This document shows, piece after piece, positions 10,919 to 21,450 of a DNA stretch of 64,000 bases. Made by a program: the position numbers and the translations under genes. Source of the DNA: Hymenopus coronatus. Its lineage: Eukaryota > Arthropoda > Insecta > Mantodea > Hymenopodidae. The stretch lies in the NCBI GenBank assembly GCA_030762935.1, contig CM060900.1, positions 390,102,632-390,166,631 on the forward strand, given 5' to 3'. Below the pieces are notes generated by a model. It did not search any database. It was not told the origin of the DNA and saw only the letters and a program-made list of their open reading frames with translations. Positions within the stretch are counted from its first letter, which is position 1. Each line of letters begins with the position of its first letter.

Positions 10919-12683
10919 CTTCGCGAATTCAATTTAGAGACTGAGCATAGCTACTAACACGTCGTACACCGTCTGCGTTTGTGGACGACTATTGTGTTTT
11001 ATTTGTGATTATGTGTTAGTAAAGCCAGTGGTTCGTTTTCATTTCTTAGAAATGTAAAAATTAAAGTAAAATAAAAAAAACATTATAATTAAATAATAGC
11101 GTATTATTGCAATAATGTTTTAAATTCTATTTTCATTCAATCACAAATAGCAATTTCTAAGATTAAGCGTTTTCCGGTCATAAAAATGCAATAATTTCTA
11201 TTGTTTATCCGACACGATGAACTCATAAAAGGGTTCTGTGGTTACAGGGTAAGATATGGTATCTGTAGAATTTTAGTTTTAAATTTTAAAGTTTTCACCA
11301 TTAAATACAAATTCTGTCTTTCCTTTAGTAATTTAGAATTGAATTGTTTATTTTCTCTAGGTTACTTCCTTGCAGATACATGTAAATGTATACACAAGAT
11401 TATATGCAATAACCTATTATTTTCCAATATTTTAACATATGTCTCTTTTTGACAAATATATACAACAGAAAAATCATCTGAGTACAGATACACCCTGCAG
11501 AGAAATTAATATGAAAGTACTTTAAACAAGTTTTTATAATTGGTTTTATAAAATGCTCATTTGCTAAATCTCATTAAGCCGAGAAGCTCTGCTGTAAAAA
11601 TGAAACGTGTGTTTAAATTTATTTAATTTTACTGTAATAGTCTCCCCACAGTATCACTATAATCACTTGGATATTTTAGAATCTAGAAGATTTTTCTAAA
11701 ATGAATTATATACTACAGAAATAAACTCTACATAGAAGGAAATGGTACTTCTTTGCTGAAATAGGATTTTATCTTTGTACATTTGAAATCCGATAATCGT
11801 AAATGGCCTATCTTTAATTTTCTACGGGGTATACCTAGTGATAAAAAAAAACTGCTGAACAATGTAAGGAAATTCGTAGCTCCAAATTAGTCTTCATTTA
11901 ACGTGTCTTCTTATTCTTTACCACTCATATATCTTCCTCTCATATTTTTTAGGTACTTTAAAAAAATTGAATGCAAAATTTTCCAATGAAATTTGAAGTT
12001 AAAGATATCTAAGTGTTGTATTTCAATGGCAGTGAATATTTTCGAAGATTCAGCAGAAGCCATTCTTACGATTCCGTACCATTCTATTAGCATATATATG
12101 GACATAAATTTGGTTTTGCTTGTTCCATTCTAGCATGATCAGAACCACACTCCTTGTGGTGTGCTCTGGCTCTAAACGTTATGATTTATAATACTCAAAT
12201 TATATTTTTTCAATGCTGAACATAGAGGTAAAGCTGTGGTTCTGTGAACCATGCCGATCAGAATAACAGACAACCTTCTCTGCTTCCAATGGAAGATTTA
12301 TAATATACTTACATAAAACAAAAGAAATTTAATGAGAGCAACGATTACCTAGGTACTCATAATAACAGGTGGTCGAGTTGCTGCTTAAGTATTTAACTGC
12401 TTCTTATAAAACAATACACCAGTTGTTAGAATGGCTGCTAAGAACTTTGTTGTAAGTATTGTTGATTTACCTAAACATGAAGTTACAACTTCTGGCATTT
12501 CCTTGTCATTCTTTTTTTGTTATAAGTTGCTTACATATTCTTCATATGGTTACTCTTTTCCAATTCTAACCGTTTTTATATTTTTCTAATTCTGCCTCTT
12601 TTGGGTAAATATTTATATGGCTACAGGTTAAACAGGTACTATATGGGTGTTGGAAATAAAGCCCCTGTTTAATTAATACCTAG
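10919..12683. other. AT-rich DNA, no gene seen
   Basis: There is no open frame of note. A short hairpin, CCACACTCCTTGTGGTGTG, lies near 12148, and GTGGTTCTGTGAACCATG near 12236 partly complements the sequence around 12140. No element is recognised. Confidence 0.55.
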
Positions 12684-12887
12684 AAATAGATGGATAACCA
12701 ACACATTTTTTGCCTTTTCATAGCATTGTTCCGGATGCAAACTATACATTTTGCTAATCAGGATGGAAGTAAAATTGAGATGACTGGTTGATTGTAATGG
12801 CTTTCGTGATGTGACTATGTCGTCAATCTCTGTGACCGAAAACTCGTTTTCAAGAGATTGTGATCTCTTCATCTGATGTAGCTGTTC
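12684..12887 (-). CDS. Weak candidate exon, product unknown
   Basis: On the minus strand an AG (12888-12889) is followed by a frame open to a plausible donor, CTAG|GTATTAAT, near 12684. The first 40 residues look protein-like (MKRSQSLENEFSVTEIDDIV, then TSRKPLQSTSHLNF), are acidic and Ser-rich, and use codons ending in C or G more than the surroundings do. The second half looks less constrained. The polypyrimidine tract is poor. A chance ORF is quite possible; no family is recognised. Confidence 0.15.
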
Positions 12888-13030
12888 CTGTATTTGCTAG
12901 CCTCATAAAAACGTTCTACAGGATGTAATCATGTATAGTGTAAAAATCAAATTGTAGTAAAATTTGTTTGTAGATGTTTCTTCATGAAAGTTGTTAATGT
13001 GTGACCTCAATCTGACATAAAAGGAAGTTG
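12888..13030. other. AT-rich spacer
   Basis: Nothing is recognised in this stretch. Confidence 0.5.
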
Positions 13031-13205
13031 TGGGCTGGCCCCGTAGCTCAATTATCAGCACACCTGCCTGCTGTGCGAGGGGTACCGGGCTCGATTCCCG
13101 CCTGAGGTAGGAATTTTTCTCTAGCCCAGAGTATTTCCTATCCTCCGCAGAGTGCGGAAGTGAGTTTGAGTATGTGATTTAATGATTAAAATTTAAAATA
13201 AATAA
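13031..13205 (+). mobile_element. tRNA-derived SINE family F
   Basis: The head reads GGCCCCGTAGCTCAATTATC, with the anticodon-arm region CCTGCCTGCTGTGCG and the B box CCGGGCTCGATTCCCGCC. It is strongly tRNA-like, but the acceptor ends do not pair into a proper cloverleaf. A body with TAGCCCAGAGTATTTCC and an AAATAAATAAAAAC tail follow, as expected for a SINE inserted by target-primed reverse transcription. Confidence 0.75.
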
Positions 13206-14937
13206 AAACTCAACACATCACGAGTTAATACCATTGCCAACGGGCAGTATGTTCCAAAGAGAAATGCCACCGTAAGATTTTTCCTATATGGTTATTAAAA
13301 TTGTTGTTAGTAATTTCTGTTTTCACAATATTTAGGACCATTTATAGGTGGGATATAAATGGAACAATAAAAATTGTTATCTGTCAGATAGTACGTTTTA
13401 CCTAGACTGAAGTAATTTTATTTCCACTTGTCATAGTGGTGTAAGCCTTTTAGCAGATATTTTCATTGATGGTCCACTTTGCTATATTGCACATCACAAA
13501 ATGTGCTATCTGTGGGTATAAAAAGCACGTTTCGATAAAAACATTGCATTGACATTACTTTGCCATATAACCACGGGTTTTATCTTAAAATAAACAGATG
13601 CAAAGAAGATATACAGCATCTGGAAGGGATATAAATGACATACTCTCCGGAGCTGTCCCTAAGTAGAAATACGGATCAGAACTGTAATACCGGTTTTAGT
13701 CTTTGAACGTTTATTTCAGCGGGAGAAAACGAGGTCCCCGTACTTTTCGTTCCAGTGTATTGTAGGATACCATAGTGGCGTAGGAGTTATCTCTACACTG
13801 CGCATTTCTAAGGGGTTGTTGGATCAGAGGTATTGCTGCTCGCATCTGCGAGAGGGACCAGGCGGCCTAAATAAGTACGCCAAATTCCTACTACCAAGTA
13901 GGAATGCATGATTAGAGATTCACATAGAAGAAAATCTAAGGGCTACCCAATCTCTATTCAACTCACCTGATTCATTGTGAAACTTGAAGTTAACGTTTTT
14001 AAATAAATCTAGGCCTGTTTGGTGGACGTTGGTCCGGAGCACGTCTTACAACGTCAGCACCTCAGATGAAAATGAGACTTGTGACCTAATGATTGGAATT
14101 TTTATAGTTAAACCCCTGTTTATACTAGCATTGCTTTAGTAGGAAGCAGCTATGTCAGCATTTCGACCTCTTGCCACCAATATAGATTACTGAAACTAAT
14201 GCAACATTATCTCTTGCTAAATGAGATTAAATATTCACAGGTACCCTACAACAGTCACATGTGCTATGACTGAGAGCAGTACTATTGTAGTATGTGAAAC
14301 AACAGATCTAACCTTTTATGTTGGTTTTCATCTTAAGCAGCCTCGTTTCACTACAGTTTGACCTGTTACAAATCGTAATTTACGCTGAAGCAATAGATTG
14401 CATCAACTGCTAAATAATTGTCTCCCAGCTATTACCTCCCACATCCTTTGCGTAAAATTCCTTACATATACTTACATTTCTGTTATCGCCTTTTATTGGT
14501 TGTGTAAATATAATTTGTAACGCCTATTAAATTCTTAAAGAAACCCACTTTGTTTTATTGAATTTTGTTATGCACTTATAATACCAATTTAATCTTAGTA
14601 TTTTCTAAACGATTACCTCAATAAACACCGGATCGTTCTGTTATTTAATACCTATAAAGTACACCACCTATTTGTTCTTAAATTTTTTGAATAATAAGTA
14701 AGAATAAAAAGTTTTCCTTCTTTCATTTTAGAAGTTTTATTGGCTTTATGGTGTGTTCAACATTATGCTGAAAGCACATAAAATGTCTTGGAAATTAAAT
14801 ACCATTAGCATTTGTAATATTCTTTCCCAAAACAGGAACAACTTGGTAGTGACACCGGATAGAGCGCACACTGTGATCTTCAGGTGGCTAACCTTACAGT
14901 CAACCGAAATTTTAAATTGAGTTTTTTTGTGGACCCC
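13206..14937. other. AT-rich DNA with one GC-richer block
   Basis: No gene is recognised. At 13717-13910 there is a block of higher G+C, and from TTTATTTCAG (13710-13719) a plus frame stays open for 63 codons to a TGA at about 13909. It has no motif I recognise and no methionine, and could be a transposon piece. The rest is featureless. Confidence 0.5.
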
Positions 14938-15165
14938 CTTTAAATGATGCGGTTTTCAGCGTTCCATTCTATATACTGGGAGTGAAAGACCGCTTAATTT
15001 TGCTTAGAGGCCCCTTCATCAGGCTTAAGGTAAGTCTACGATAGGGGACCACGGAACTTTGGAAGGAAGCCTTGCTAAGGATTTTTACGCCTGTAAAGAG
15101 CCATCGGCCTCCGCTGGTTTTGAATCGCAACTTCCGAAACCAGAGGTTAGTCAACCGAGATTACT
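14938..15165 (-). mobile_element. tRNA-derived SINE family D, copy 3
   Basis: It matches copies 1 and 2 in AGCGTTCCATTCTATATACTGG, TTAATTTTGCTTAGAGGCCC, TAAGGATTTTTACGCC and CCTCCGCTGG (plus orientation). The head with a decayed B box (TTTTGAATCGCAACTTCC) lies at the high-coordinate end. It has the same orientation as the other two copies. Confidence 0.65.
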
Positions 15166-15749
15166 CAATTCACCTGTAAGAAACAGTGTTTTTGTAAAAA
15201 TGCAAGCATATTTCAGTGTTTTCCAGTAAATTTAAGAGATGTACAACGAACTTTTTCTTTAGCCGTTTCAATGTCCTAATCGAGATCTATCGATGTTTGG
15301 AAAGTTGACATATCTGCCACAGGTACCAGAGATATATCCAACTTTACGTTACCGTTTTTTTTTTTTCACAGTGGTACATTAAACACAGTTACAGACACTA
15401 TTTTCACATTACAGCCATAACTCTTAGTATGCACTACCTATTGTTTTATTCCCAGGTTTCTTTCGTTTGAAATTAGGTATCTTTATTGCTGTCAAACAAT
15501 TAAAATTATACAGACACTGACTGTATGGGTCGTTGACCATGCATGCATACTTCAGATAAAAGTTAAAGGGAAAAATAAACAAAACAGAAAATTAAAGAAA
15601 GAGAAAAAACCGATATAAATTAACTTTAACTAATTGAACAAATTTGATCTGGCTTCCCGCACTTTAGTCAGGAAATTGCACATGTGTTGCCAGTTTCTAT
15701 AGACAGCTAGTAGATCCTAACATGGCTTTTAACTTCTAGTGTGGTTTAA
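15166..15749. other. AT-rich DNA, possibly 3' UTR of the adjacent non-LTR relic
   Basis: There is no gene. A T-run lies at 15356-15366. Since the relic at 15750-17290 points leftwards, part of this may be its 3' untranslated region, but no tail or duplication is visible. Confidence 0.4.
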
Positions 15750-17290
15750 ACATGTTTCTTTTAGTTTAATTGTTCACTGGTGTTCCCTTTGTGCACATTC
15801 CGCCAGAATATGTACCCAATTTTCATCTAAACCACAGAATGGGCAGATTCTCCTACCAGAATTGTTTGTCATTTTCTGAGACCTCCACCTTCCAGCCTAA
15901 ACCATGCTATTCCTGATTTTCATTTCTTCCTTAGTGAAGTATATGAGTATCTTTACTCCAATTCAGTTTTGTTTCGTTTACTAGAGCTAGAGAAAATTGA
16001 ATATTACAATTTGATTCAATTTCCTGCCAGCTGATGTCTGTTAATCTTCTTTGATACCTTTACATATGTTTAGTCATATCTATTATTTTCAAACCTCTTC
16101 CCGTAGAGTTCCAGAAATATATGTGCCTTTGAAACTCCAAGAACTCTTTTCCGAGATGGGAGCCGCCTTTTGTTTGATGCTCTGCTGTTTCCCACCCCCA
16201 AATTTCTCTTCCGTATTAAAAAATCGAACTTAACATAATAGAGTTATCCATATTTTTAATGTATCTAGTAGCCCATCAGGTACTCGCGTGAGAGTACATA
16301 ATAGTTCGTTTAACCGCCCTTTTGCTTTATAATTAGTGGCTGTCAGATGTTTTCTCCGTTTTCCTCTCATGCTAAGCATTACTCTCAAATAGGAGAAACG
16401 TTTAATATTTTGAATTTACAGCCCTTCGTAATACCATTTTGCCTTTCTGCCATACACATCGGTATTTCTCAAGGCCATTGCTTTCGTTGTGTTAAATTTT
16501 ATCACCATACCGTATTTTTTACAATATTCTTCCAACCTATTAATACCTTTCTGTAAACTTTCTATCTGTCATGTCATCCGCGTACAAAAGTACAGAAATG
16601 GAGGTGTGGTTTACTTGCGGATTATTCATTTCCTCTCCTAATAATAGCCTGTCATCTATGCATAAACTGAACATCAGGTGCGATAAAACGTATCCTGACG
16701 AACTCCTCTGCTGGCCAATTTAATTCCGTATTGCATTTTGGTCTACTTTAATGTTGAAATGCACACTGTTGTAAATCTGCACTGCAGCTCTTATCTTTTT
16801 ACCGCTAAGTCCCTTGTGAAGAACTCTCACTTAAACACGCTGTCAAAAGTCATTTTAAAGTCAACAAAAGCACAATAAAGTTTACCCCTCTTTCTATTTA
16901 ATTTTGAATCAATTAAATTTGAACACGAAAATATTGCCTGCGGTAGAAAACCCTTACCTGAAACACTTCTGAAATTTAGATATTATATCAAACACCTTAG
17001 AGAGTTTTACAGTAAACCTTACCCAATATAGGTAGCAGTGCTATCCTCTGTAGTTTTCTGGCTGCTGAGTGGTATCGGCTGTATAGTTGTTGTTGGCCAA
17101 GCTTCTGGATACTTCTCTCCGTTACACAACTTGGTGAAAGTCATCCGCAGGTGTTTTATCATTTCAGGAACTTCTAAAGAGCATTCAATAAATTCTCTCG
17201 GAATTCCTTCTATTCCCAGTGCTTTGTGATTATTTAGGCTGTCTATTAGCCGAAAAAATTCCACATCATTGTTTTCCAATCTAGAATTTG
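15750..17290 (-). pseudogene. Non-LTR retrotransposon reverse transcriptase relic
   Basis: On the minus strand the start of a reverse transcriptase domain is readable at 17279-17019 (SLNNHKALGIEGIPREFIE, typical of the LxxxKAxGxDxIPxE motif). After frameshifts follow FVDFKMTFDSV (motif A, about 16839-16872), a decayed motif B (around 16700), LLYADDM (motif C, about 16570-16595), and YCKKYGMVIKFNTTKAM. At the C-terminus, ICPFCGLDENWVHILAEC (about 15790-15850) is a C-x2-C-x7-H-x4-C zinc-finger-like motif. Endonuclease sequence is not seen. Multiple stops and shifts make it long dead. It reads as a CR1/Jockey-like lineage, but placement needs a tree. Confidence 0.8.
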
Positions 17291-17806
17291 TACTGTAGGT
17301 TTTAAATATAGCTCAGCAAAAGATAGTCCAGGTCCCTCCCACTCTTCCCCGCTTACTTTACCGTAAATGGTATTAAAATATGCTAGCCATATTCCCAGTT
17401 TAATCAATTGAAACAATACATGATAGGCACTCTGGAATGATTAAAATTCCTAACCAAAGAATTAATAGTTACGTTTACCTTGGAATAATAACAGACCAAA
17501 AGTTTGATTTTTGTATCACTACAGAGCCCTTTCAAGAGAACACTCAAGGAATTCGGTAACTAGTAAATGAGTTGGTGAACCATAGATGTGCATCTGTAAT
17601 CATTCTTATCAACTAATGATAAATGTATTCTGTATCACATGAGACATACAACTGAATGAAACGGTATTTTCACTTGAATGACTTATATGCGGCTGGCCAT
17701 CTCTTTTGTAATGTATTTATACGCGCATATGCGGTGGGAATTTCACCGACTATTTTATTTTATCCAGTTGTTACTCCATGTTTCGCTTTCATCATAGGAC
17801 TTTAAC
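17291..17806. other. AT-rich DNA, no gene seen
   Basis: Nothing is recognised in this stretch. Confidence 0.55.
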
Positions 17807-17912
17807 GAAATCAGAACTGAAATTGAAGGACTATCCCTAGATATCAACGACAGTAAACAAAATCAAAACTGATACTGAAGGCCTAATCCTCGATGTTAAC
17901 GATAGTAAAAAA
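17807..17912 (+). repeat. Two-copy tandem repeat, about 54 bp unit
   Basis: Units at 17807-17860 and 17861-17912 share about three-quarters of their bases. In matched frames both translate to similar 18-residue peptides (EIRTEIEGLSLDINDSKQ and KIKTDTEGLILDVNDSKK), but the two units are offset by one base, so no single frame covers both. It may be part of a decayed repeat-bearing ORF. Confidence 0.6.
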
Positions 17913-17917
17913 ATCGA

Positions 17918-18020
17918 TCTGAGTGGCTCAATTGGTCTGCATTGGCCTTCTAATACCAAGGTCAATGGTTCAAATCCGGCCCAAGCCGATGCTTTTCCGG
18001 CACATTGATGGCGTTGACGT
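17918..18020 (+). mobile_element. tRNA-derived SINE-like sequence I, copy 1
   Basis: The head reads GAGTGGCTCAATTGGTCTGC (A-box-like), then AATGGTTCAAATCCGG (B box), followed by CCGATGCTTTTCCGGCAC. It resembles 44556-44725 in the head. The end is not defined. Confidence 0.55.
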
Positions 18021-18208
18021 GATCAGGGAAAAAAACATGATATTAATATTGGCAACTGTACTTCTTTCAATTGTTAATAAATGTTACTAACACAAATTAT
18101 ATATGTTACTTTCCGTGCCACACTATCTGTACTGATGAGAGGAAGAGTTCCATTCCATACAAAAGTTTTATATTGAGACCTCATTTAACGCAAAAAGCAT
18201 TTTTAGAG

Positions 18209-18333
18209 TAAGATAATCAAGCGTGCGCTTTGATGTGTGTATGTATGGGCATAACTGACAAAGGAACGATAGCAAAAATATCAAATGTCATGCTCGGAGA
18301 CCGTTCAAACACAATTATTGAAGATTCTGAAGA
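18209..18333 (+). pseudogene. Retroelement ORF C-terminal part, upstream half (split by insertion)
   Basis: From just after a TAA near 18206, a plus frame is open through 18333 (MGITDKGTIAKISNVMLGDR in its middle). The same reading frame resumes at 20899 after removing the I-like insertion and one copy of its 13-bp duplication. The combined frame ends at a TGA at 21065-21067. No family motif is visible in this half; the link to a retroelement comes from the downstream half. Confidence 0.55.
18321..18333. repeat. Target-site duplication, left copy (13 bp)
   Basis: AAGATTCTGAAGA is repeated exactly at 20899-20911. The pair brackets the I-like retrotransposon and defines its ends. Confidence 0.9.
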
Positions 18334-20898
18334 GTGAGTGAGTGAGTGAGTGAGTGAGTAAGTAGTGTTTAAGGGCCCGTCGACAACTAGGTCATTTGGG
18401 CCCGAAGTTAAGAAAAGAAACACACAAAAACAAATCTAAAGAAGAAAAGTTAAAATGTGCTAAAAACCCTTACAAAGGCACACACGAGAAAAGGCACGGG
18501 TGATAAAAAACCAAGGCTAAAAGGTTTAAAAACTAAAAAACACACAAAAAGTGGTCCTATATGGTAAAAGAGTCTAAAAAGTTAAAAAGGCTAAAATTGC
18601 ACACACGCATGAAACAGGTCAGATGTCTTTGCCGAGGCCAATAGAGGCAACAAAGCGTAGCACCATATCGACGGAATTGGCGTCGTCGCATAAAATGACA
18701 GGTAAGGAGGTACCCAGGCCGATGGATTGTCGTTCACGATGAAATTTTGGACAATCAAGCAACACATGTGCCACAGACAGACGAACATCGCAGGTCTGAC
18801 ATATAGGAGCTGGCTCAGCGCGTAGAAGGTAGCCATGTGTTAGCCGCGTGTGACCGATACGCAGACGCGTAAGGATAACCTCGCGGCGCCGGTTTGGCTG
18901 GCAAGATGTGAGCCATGGCTGTACCGTGTCTTTGAGTATGCGAAGCTGTGTACCTGCTAAGTTTTGCCAAGATTGCTGCCAAGCTAAAAGAAGAGACCTG
19001 CGAAAGTAACGTGAAGCATCCCCTGAGGGCACAGCCACTTCCGAATAATCCTGCAAGGAGCAGGCAGCCTTGGCAGACCTATCCGCTACCTCATTACCTG
19101 CAATACCGACATGACCTGGAACCCACGTGAAGATGAACTGGTAGCTGCAAGCAATCAATTCAGAAAGGCGAGATTGAATGCGCATAACGAGTGATGAGGA
19201 GCCAGTATACTGCTGCAGAGCCTGTAGTGCACTCAAGGAATCGCTGCAAACAAGAAAACTACCAGGTGCTAAAAGCGAGATAAAATCTAGAAAGTAAAAG
19301 ATAGCGTACGTTCGGCGGTGAATACCGAACTGGCGTCCGCAAGGCGATAATTCTGTGTTACTCCATTGAAATAAAAGGCACAACCTGTAGCTCCTGCCAG
19401 CTGGGAGCCGTCAGTGAATACCGGTGCATATGCCCGGTAATTGCTTAAAAGTTCGTAAAACAGTCGCTGAAATACCTCCGGAGCGGTCGAACGTTTCACA
19501 AGGTTGGAGAGGTTCAGGTCGAAACTGGGACGCCTCAGTTGCCAAGCAGGTTCCGGATAAACAAAAACACGCTCCACAGGAGGCAATCTGAGACCCCTAT
19601 CGGAGAGCAGTTCACGAAACCGAATACCACAGGGGCGCGAAGCAGTGGCGTTCCTCAGAAAGCGGTGTGAATAATCCGGGCGTAACACAGGGTTAAAACA
19701 AGGATGGCGGGGGTTCGCAGACAACTTAGCAGCATACGAACAAAGTAAAAATGAGCGACGCACTGCCAGTGGGGGTTCACCAGCATCGGCGTACAAGCAT
19801 TCCACACGACTAGTGCGGAAGGCTCCTGTAGCAAGACGTAAACCGATATGATGAACGGTGTCTAAAAGGCGAAGTTTAGAGGCGGTCGCTGCGCCGTAAA
19901 TAAAACAACCGTAGTCTAGTTTTGAGCGAACGAGTGAACGGTACAAACGCAGCATCACTGAACGATCGCCGCCCCACGACGCACCAGAAAGCAGTTTGAG
20001 GATCCGCAGCGATCGGTCACAGGAGGTACGAAGGTATCGGATGTAGGGTACCCAAGAAAGTTCACGGTCTAGGTGGAGACCTAAGAACTTCAAGGACGGA
20101 ACGAAAGGCAGTGGCACACCGTTCAATTGGAGGTCAGGAGGAGGGTGTACTCCGCGAAGACGGTGGAAGTGTATGCACTGAGTTTTCGTAGGCGAAAAAC
20201 GAAAACCATTACGAAGCGCCCAACCAGCGATGGAGTTTATGGAGAGCTGGAGTTGTCGTTCGAGATGTTCAGTGCTGTAGGAGCGATAGTACAGCGTAAA
20301 GTCATCCACATACAGTGACGATGATATCCCACTACGAATCACGCTGGTAATGCCGTTGATGACCACGGCAAAAAGCATAACACTAAGAACGGAACCTTGG
20401 GGTACACCGTTCTCCTGAATCTTCTCCCGCGAGAGAGTATTGCCAATACGGACACGAAAGCGTCGCCGCTGGAGAAAGTTGCACAGAAATAGCGCCAGAT
20501 GGCCGCGTAACCCTGAACTGTGCAAATTACGCAGAATACCGTATCGCCAAGTAGTGTCGTAAGCCCTCTCGAGGTCAAAAAAGACACTCACGACTTGCTG
20601 CTTCAGAAGGAAAGCATTCCGTACATAAGCTTCCATACGCGCCAGGTTATCAACGCTTGAACGGCCGTGACGAAATCCGCACTGCTCCGAACAGAGCACT
20701 TCGTTCGCCTCCAACCACCAAGTAAACCGAATACTGATCATGCGTTCCAAAGTCTTGCAAACGACGCTCGTGAGGCAAATCGGCCGGTAAGAGGATGGGA
20801 GGGTCCGGTCTTTGCCAGGACGAGGGATAGGAATGACAATACCCTTTCGCCACACAGGCGGGAAAACCTGTTCGCGCCAAATGCGGTTATAGAGGTCA
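18334..20898 (-). mobile_element. I-like (RNase H-bearing) non-LTR retrotransposon, 5'-truncated
   Basis: The insertion is 2,565 bp, flanked by a perfect 13-bp duplication. On the minus strand it runs from a truncated reverse transcriptase ORF through RNase H and a 3' UTR to a tail of (ACTC)n at 18334-18360 (GAGT on the plus strand). A simple-repeat tail and loss of the 5' end are normal for target-primed reverse transcription. The endonuclease domain and any ORF1 are missing. The intact duplication and nearly open frame make this one of the youngest insertions in the window. The GC-rich coding stands out from its surroundings. Confidence 0.9.
18619..20898 (-). pseudogene. Reverse transcriptase / RNase H polyprotein, truncated and frameshifted
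   Basis: Read leftwards from 20898. Motifs in order are IPIPRPGKDRTLPSSYRPIC (RT boxes 1-2), VFFDLERAYD (motif A), GVPQGSVLSVMLF (motif B), YVDDF (catalytic motif C, 20298-20312) and KFLGLHLDRELSW (thumb). RNase H follows: FTDGSQ (first Asp), VFTAE (Glu), SDSLSAL (Asp), WVPGHVGIAGNEVAD (last Asp). A C-terminal ICQTCDVRLSVAHVLLDC gives a C-x2-C-x7-H-x4-C knuckle, and a stop lies at 18619. Between FTAE and YAI one base is lost near 19308, moving the frame. The first 522 codons are otherwise open. The apparent start Met at 20855 is internal. It would copy its own RNA into a nicked target if complete. Confidence 0.9.
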
Positions 20899-20911
20899 AG
20901 ATTCTGAAGAA
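20899..20911. repeat. Target-site duplication, right copy (13 bp)
   Basis: Identical to 18321-18333. It marks the 5' truncation point of the I-like element. Confidence 0.9.
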
Positions 20912-21067
20912 AAGTTCAAAATAAGCATTATAGGAAGGGACACATTATGCGGGGAGCAGGAAGAGTGGGCGCATATTTTGGCAGATTGCGTGCTGATTGA
21001 GGGTTTCAGGAAAACATTATTACCGGAAGTATTTTTAGCTTCAAACAGACGAAGGACAGAATGCTGA
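20899..21067 (+). pseudogene. Retroelement ORF C-terminal part, downstream half
   Basis: The plus frame continues from the left half and contains GRDTLCGEQEEWAHILADC. This resembles the C-terminal zinc-finger-like end (C-x7-H-x4-C) of the non-LTR relic at 15750-17290, with which it shares the W-x-HILA-x-C signature. The outer Cys of the usual C-x2-C pair is not present. It ends at TGA 21065-21067. This is the host sequence into which the I-like element jumped. Confidence 0.65.
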
Positions 21068-21450
21068 GACTTGATTCTATACAGCCTAAACTGCTCTCAC
21101 TTGGGCTCATTCTTAGTAGAAGTACGTGTACTAAGATGATAAGAGGAGAGATTTTAATCATTAATGTATAGACATATTTGGTATATGGGGAGTTATATTT
21201 TAGAATATGTGGGTGTAGTTGTGAGTGCGAGTGCGTCGGTTCTTTTGTCGGTTCGTTTTGTTTATGTATCGTATGTGTCTGTGTGCATGTGAGTATATAT
21301 TTCCAATGTTGTGAATAGAAAATAGGGATAAGTAATATTTTCAACTCCAGTATGTTTAGAGAACATATATGGTCACCTGAGAGATACGATTGTGTGACGT
21401 AATTGATTTAATACGTATTATGCACTTAACACCAACCAACCAACCACCAC
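21068..21450 (+). mobile_element. 3' UTR and (CCAA)n tail of the split retroelement
   Basis: AT-rich sequence follows the stop codon and ends in ACCAACCAACCAACCACCAC (21431-21450). A short simple-repeat tail in the right place suggests the 3' end of the element carrying the 20899-21067 frame. No flanking duplication was found. Confidence 0.45.

Noticed and set aside
13031..13110. Functional tRNA gene (and likewise at 10800, 41845, 42378, 42480, 59800, 60183)
   Set aside because: A and B boxes are present, but acceptor stems do not pair and bodies with tails follow, as in SINEs. tRNAscan-SE would decide.
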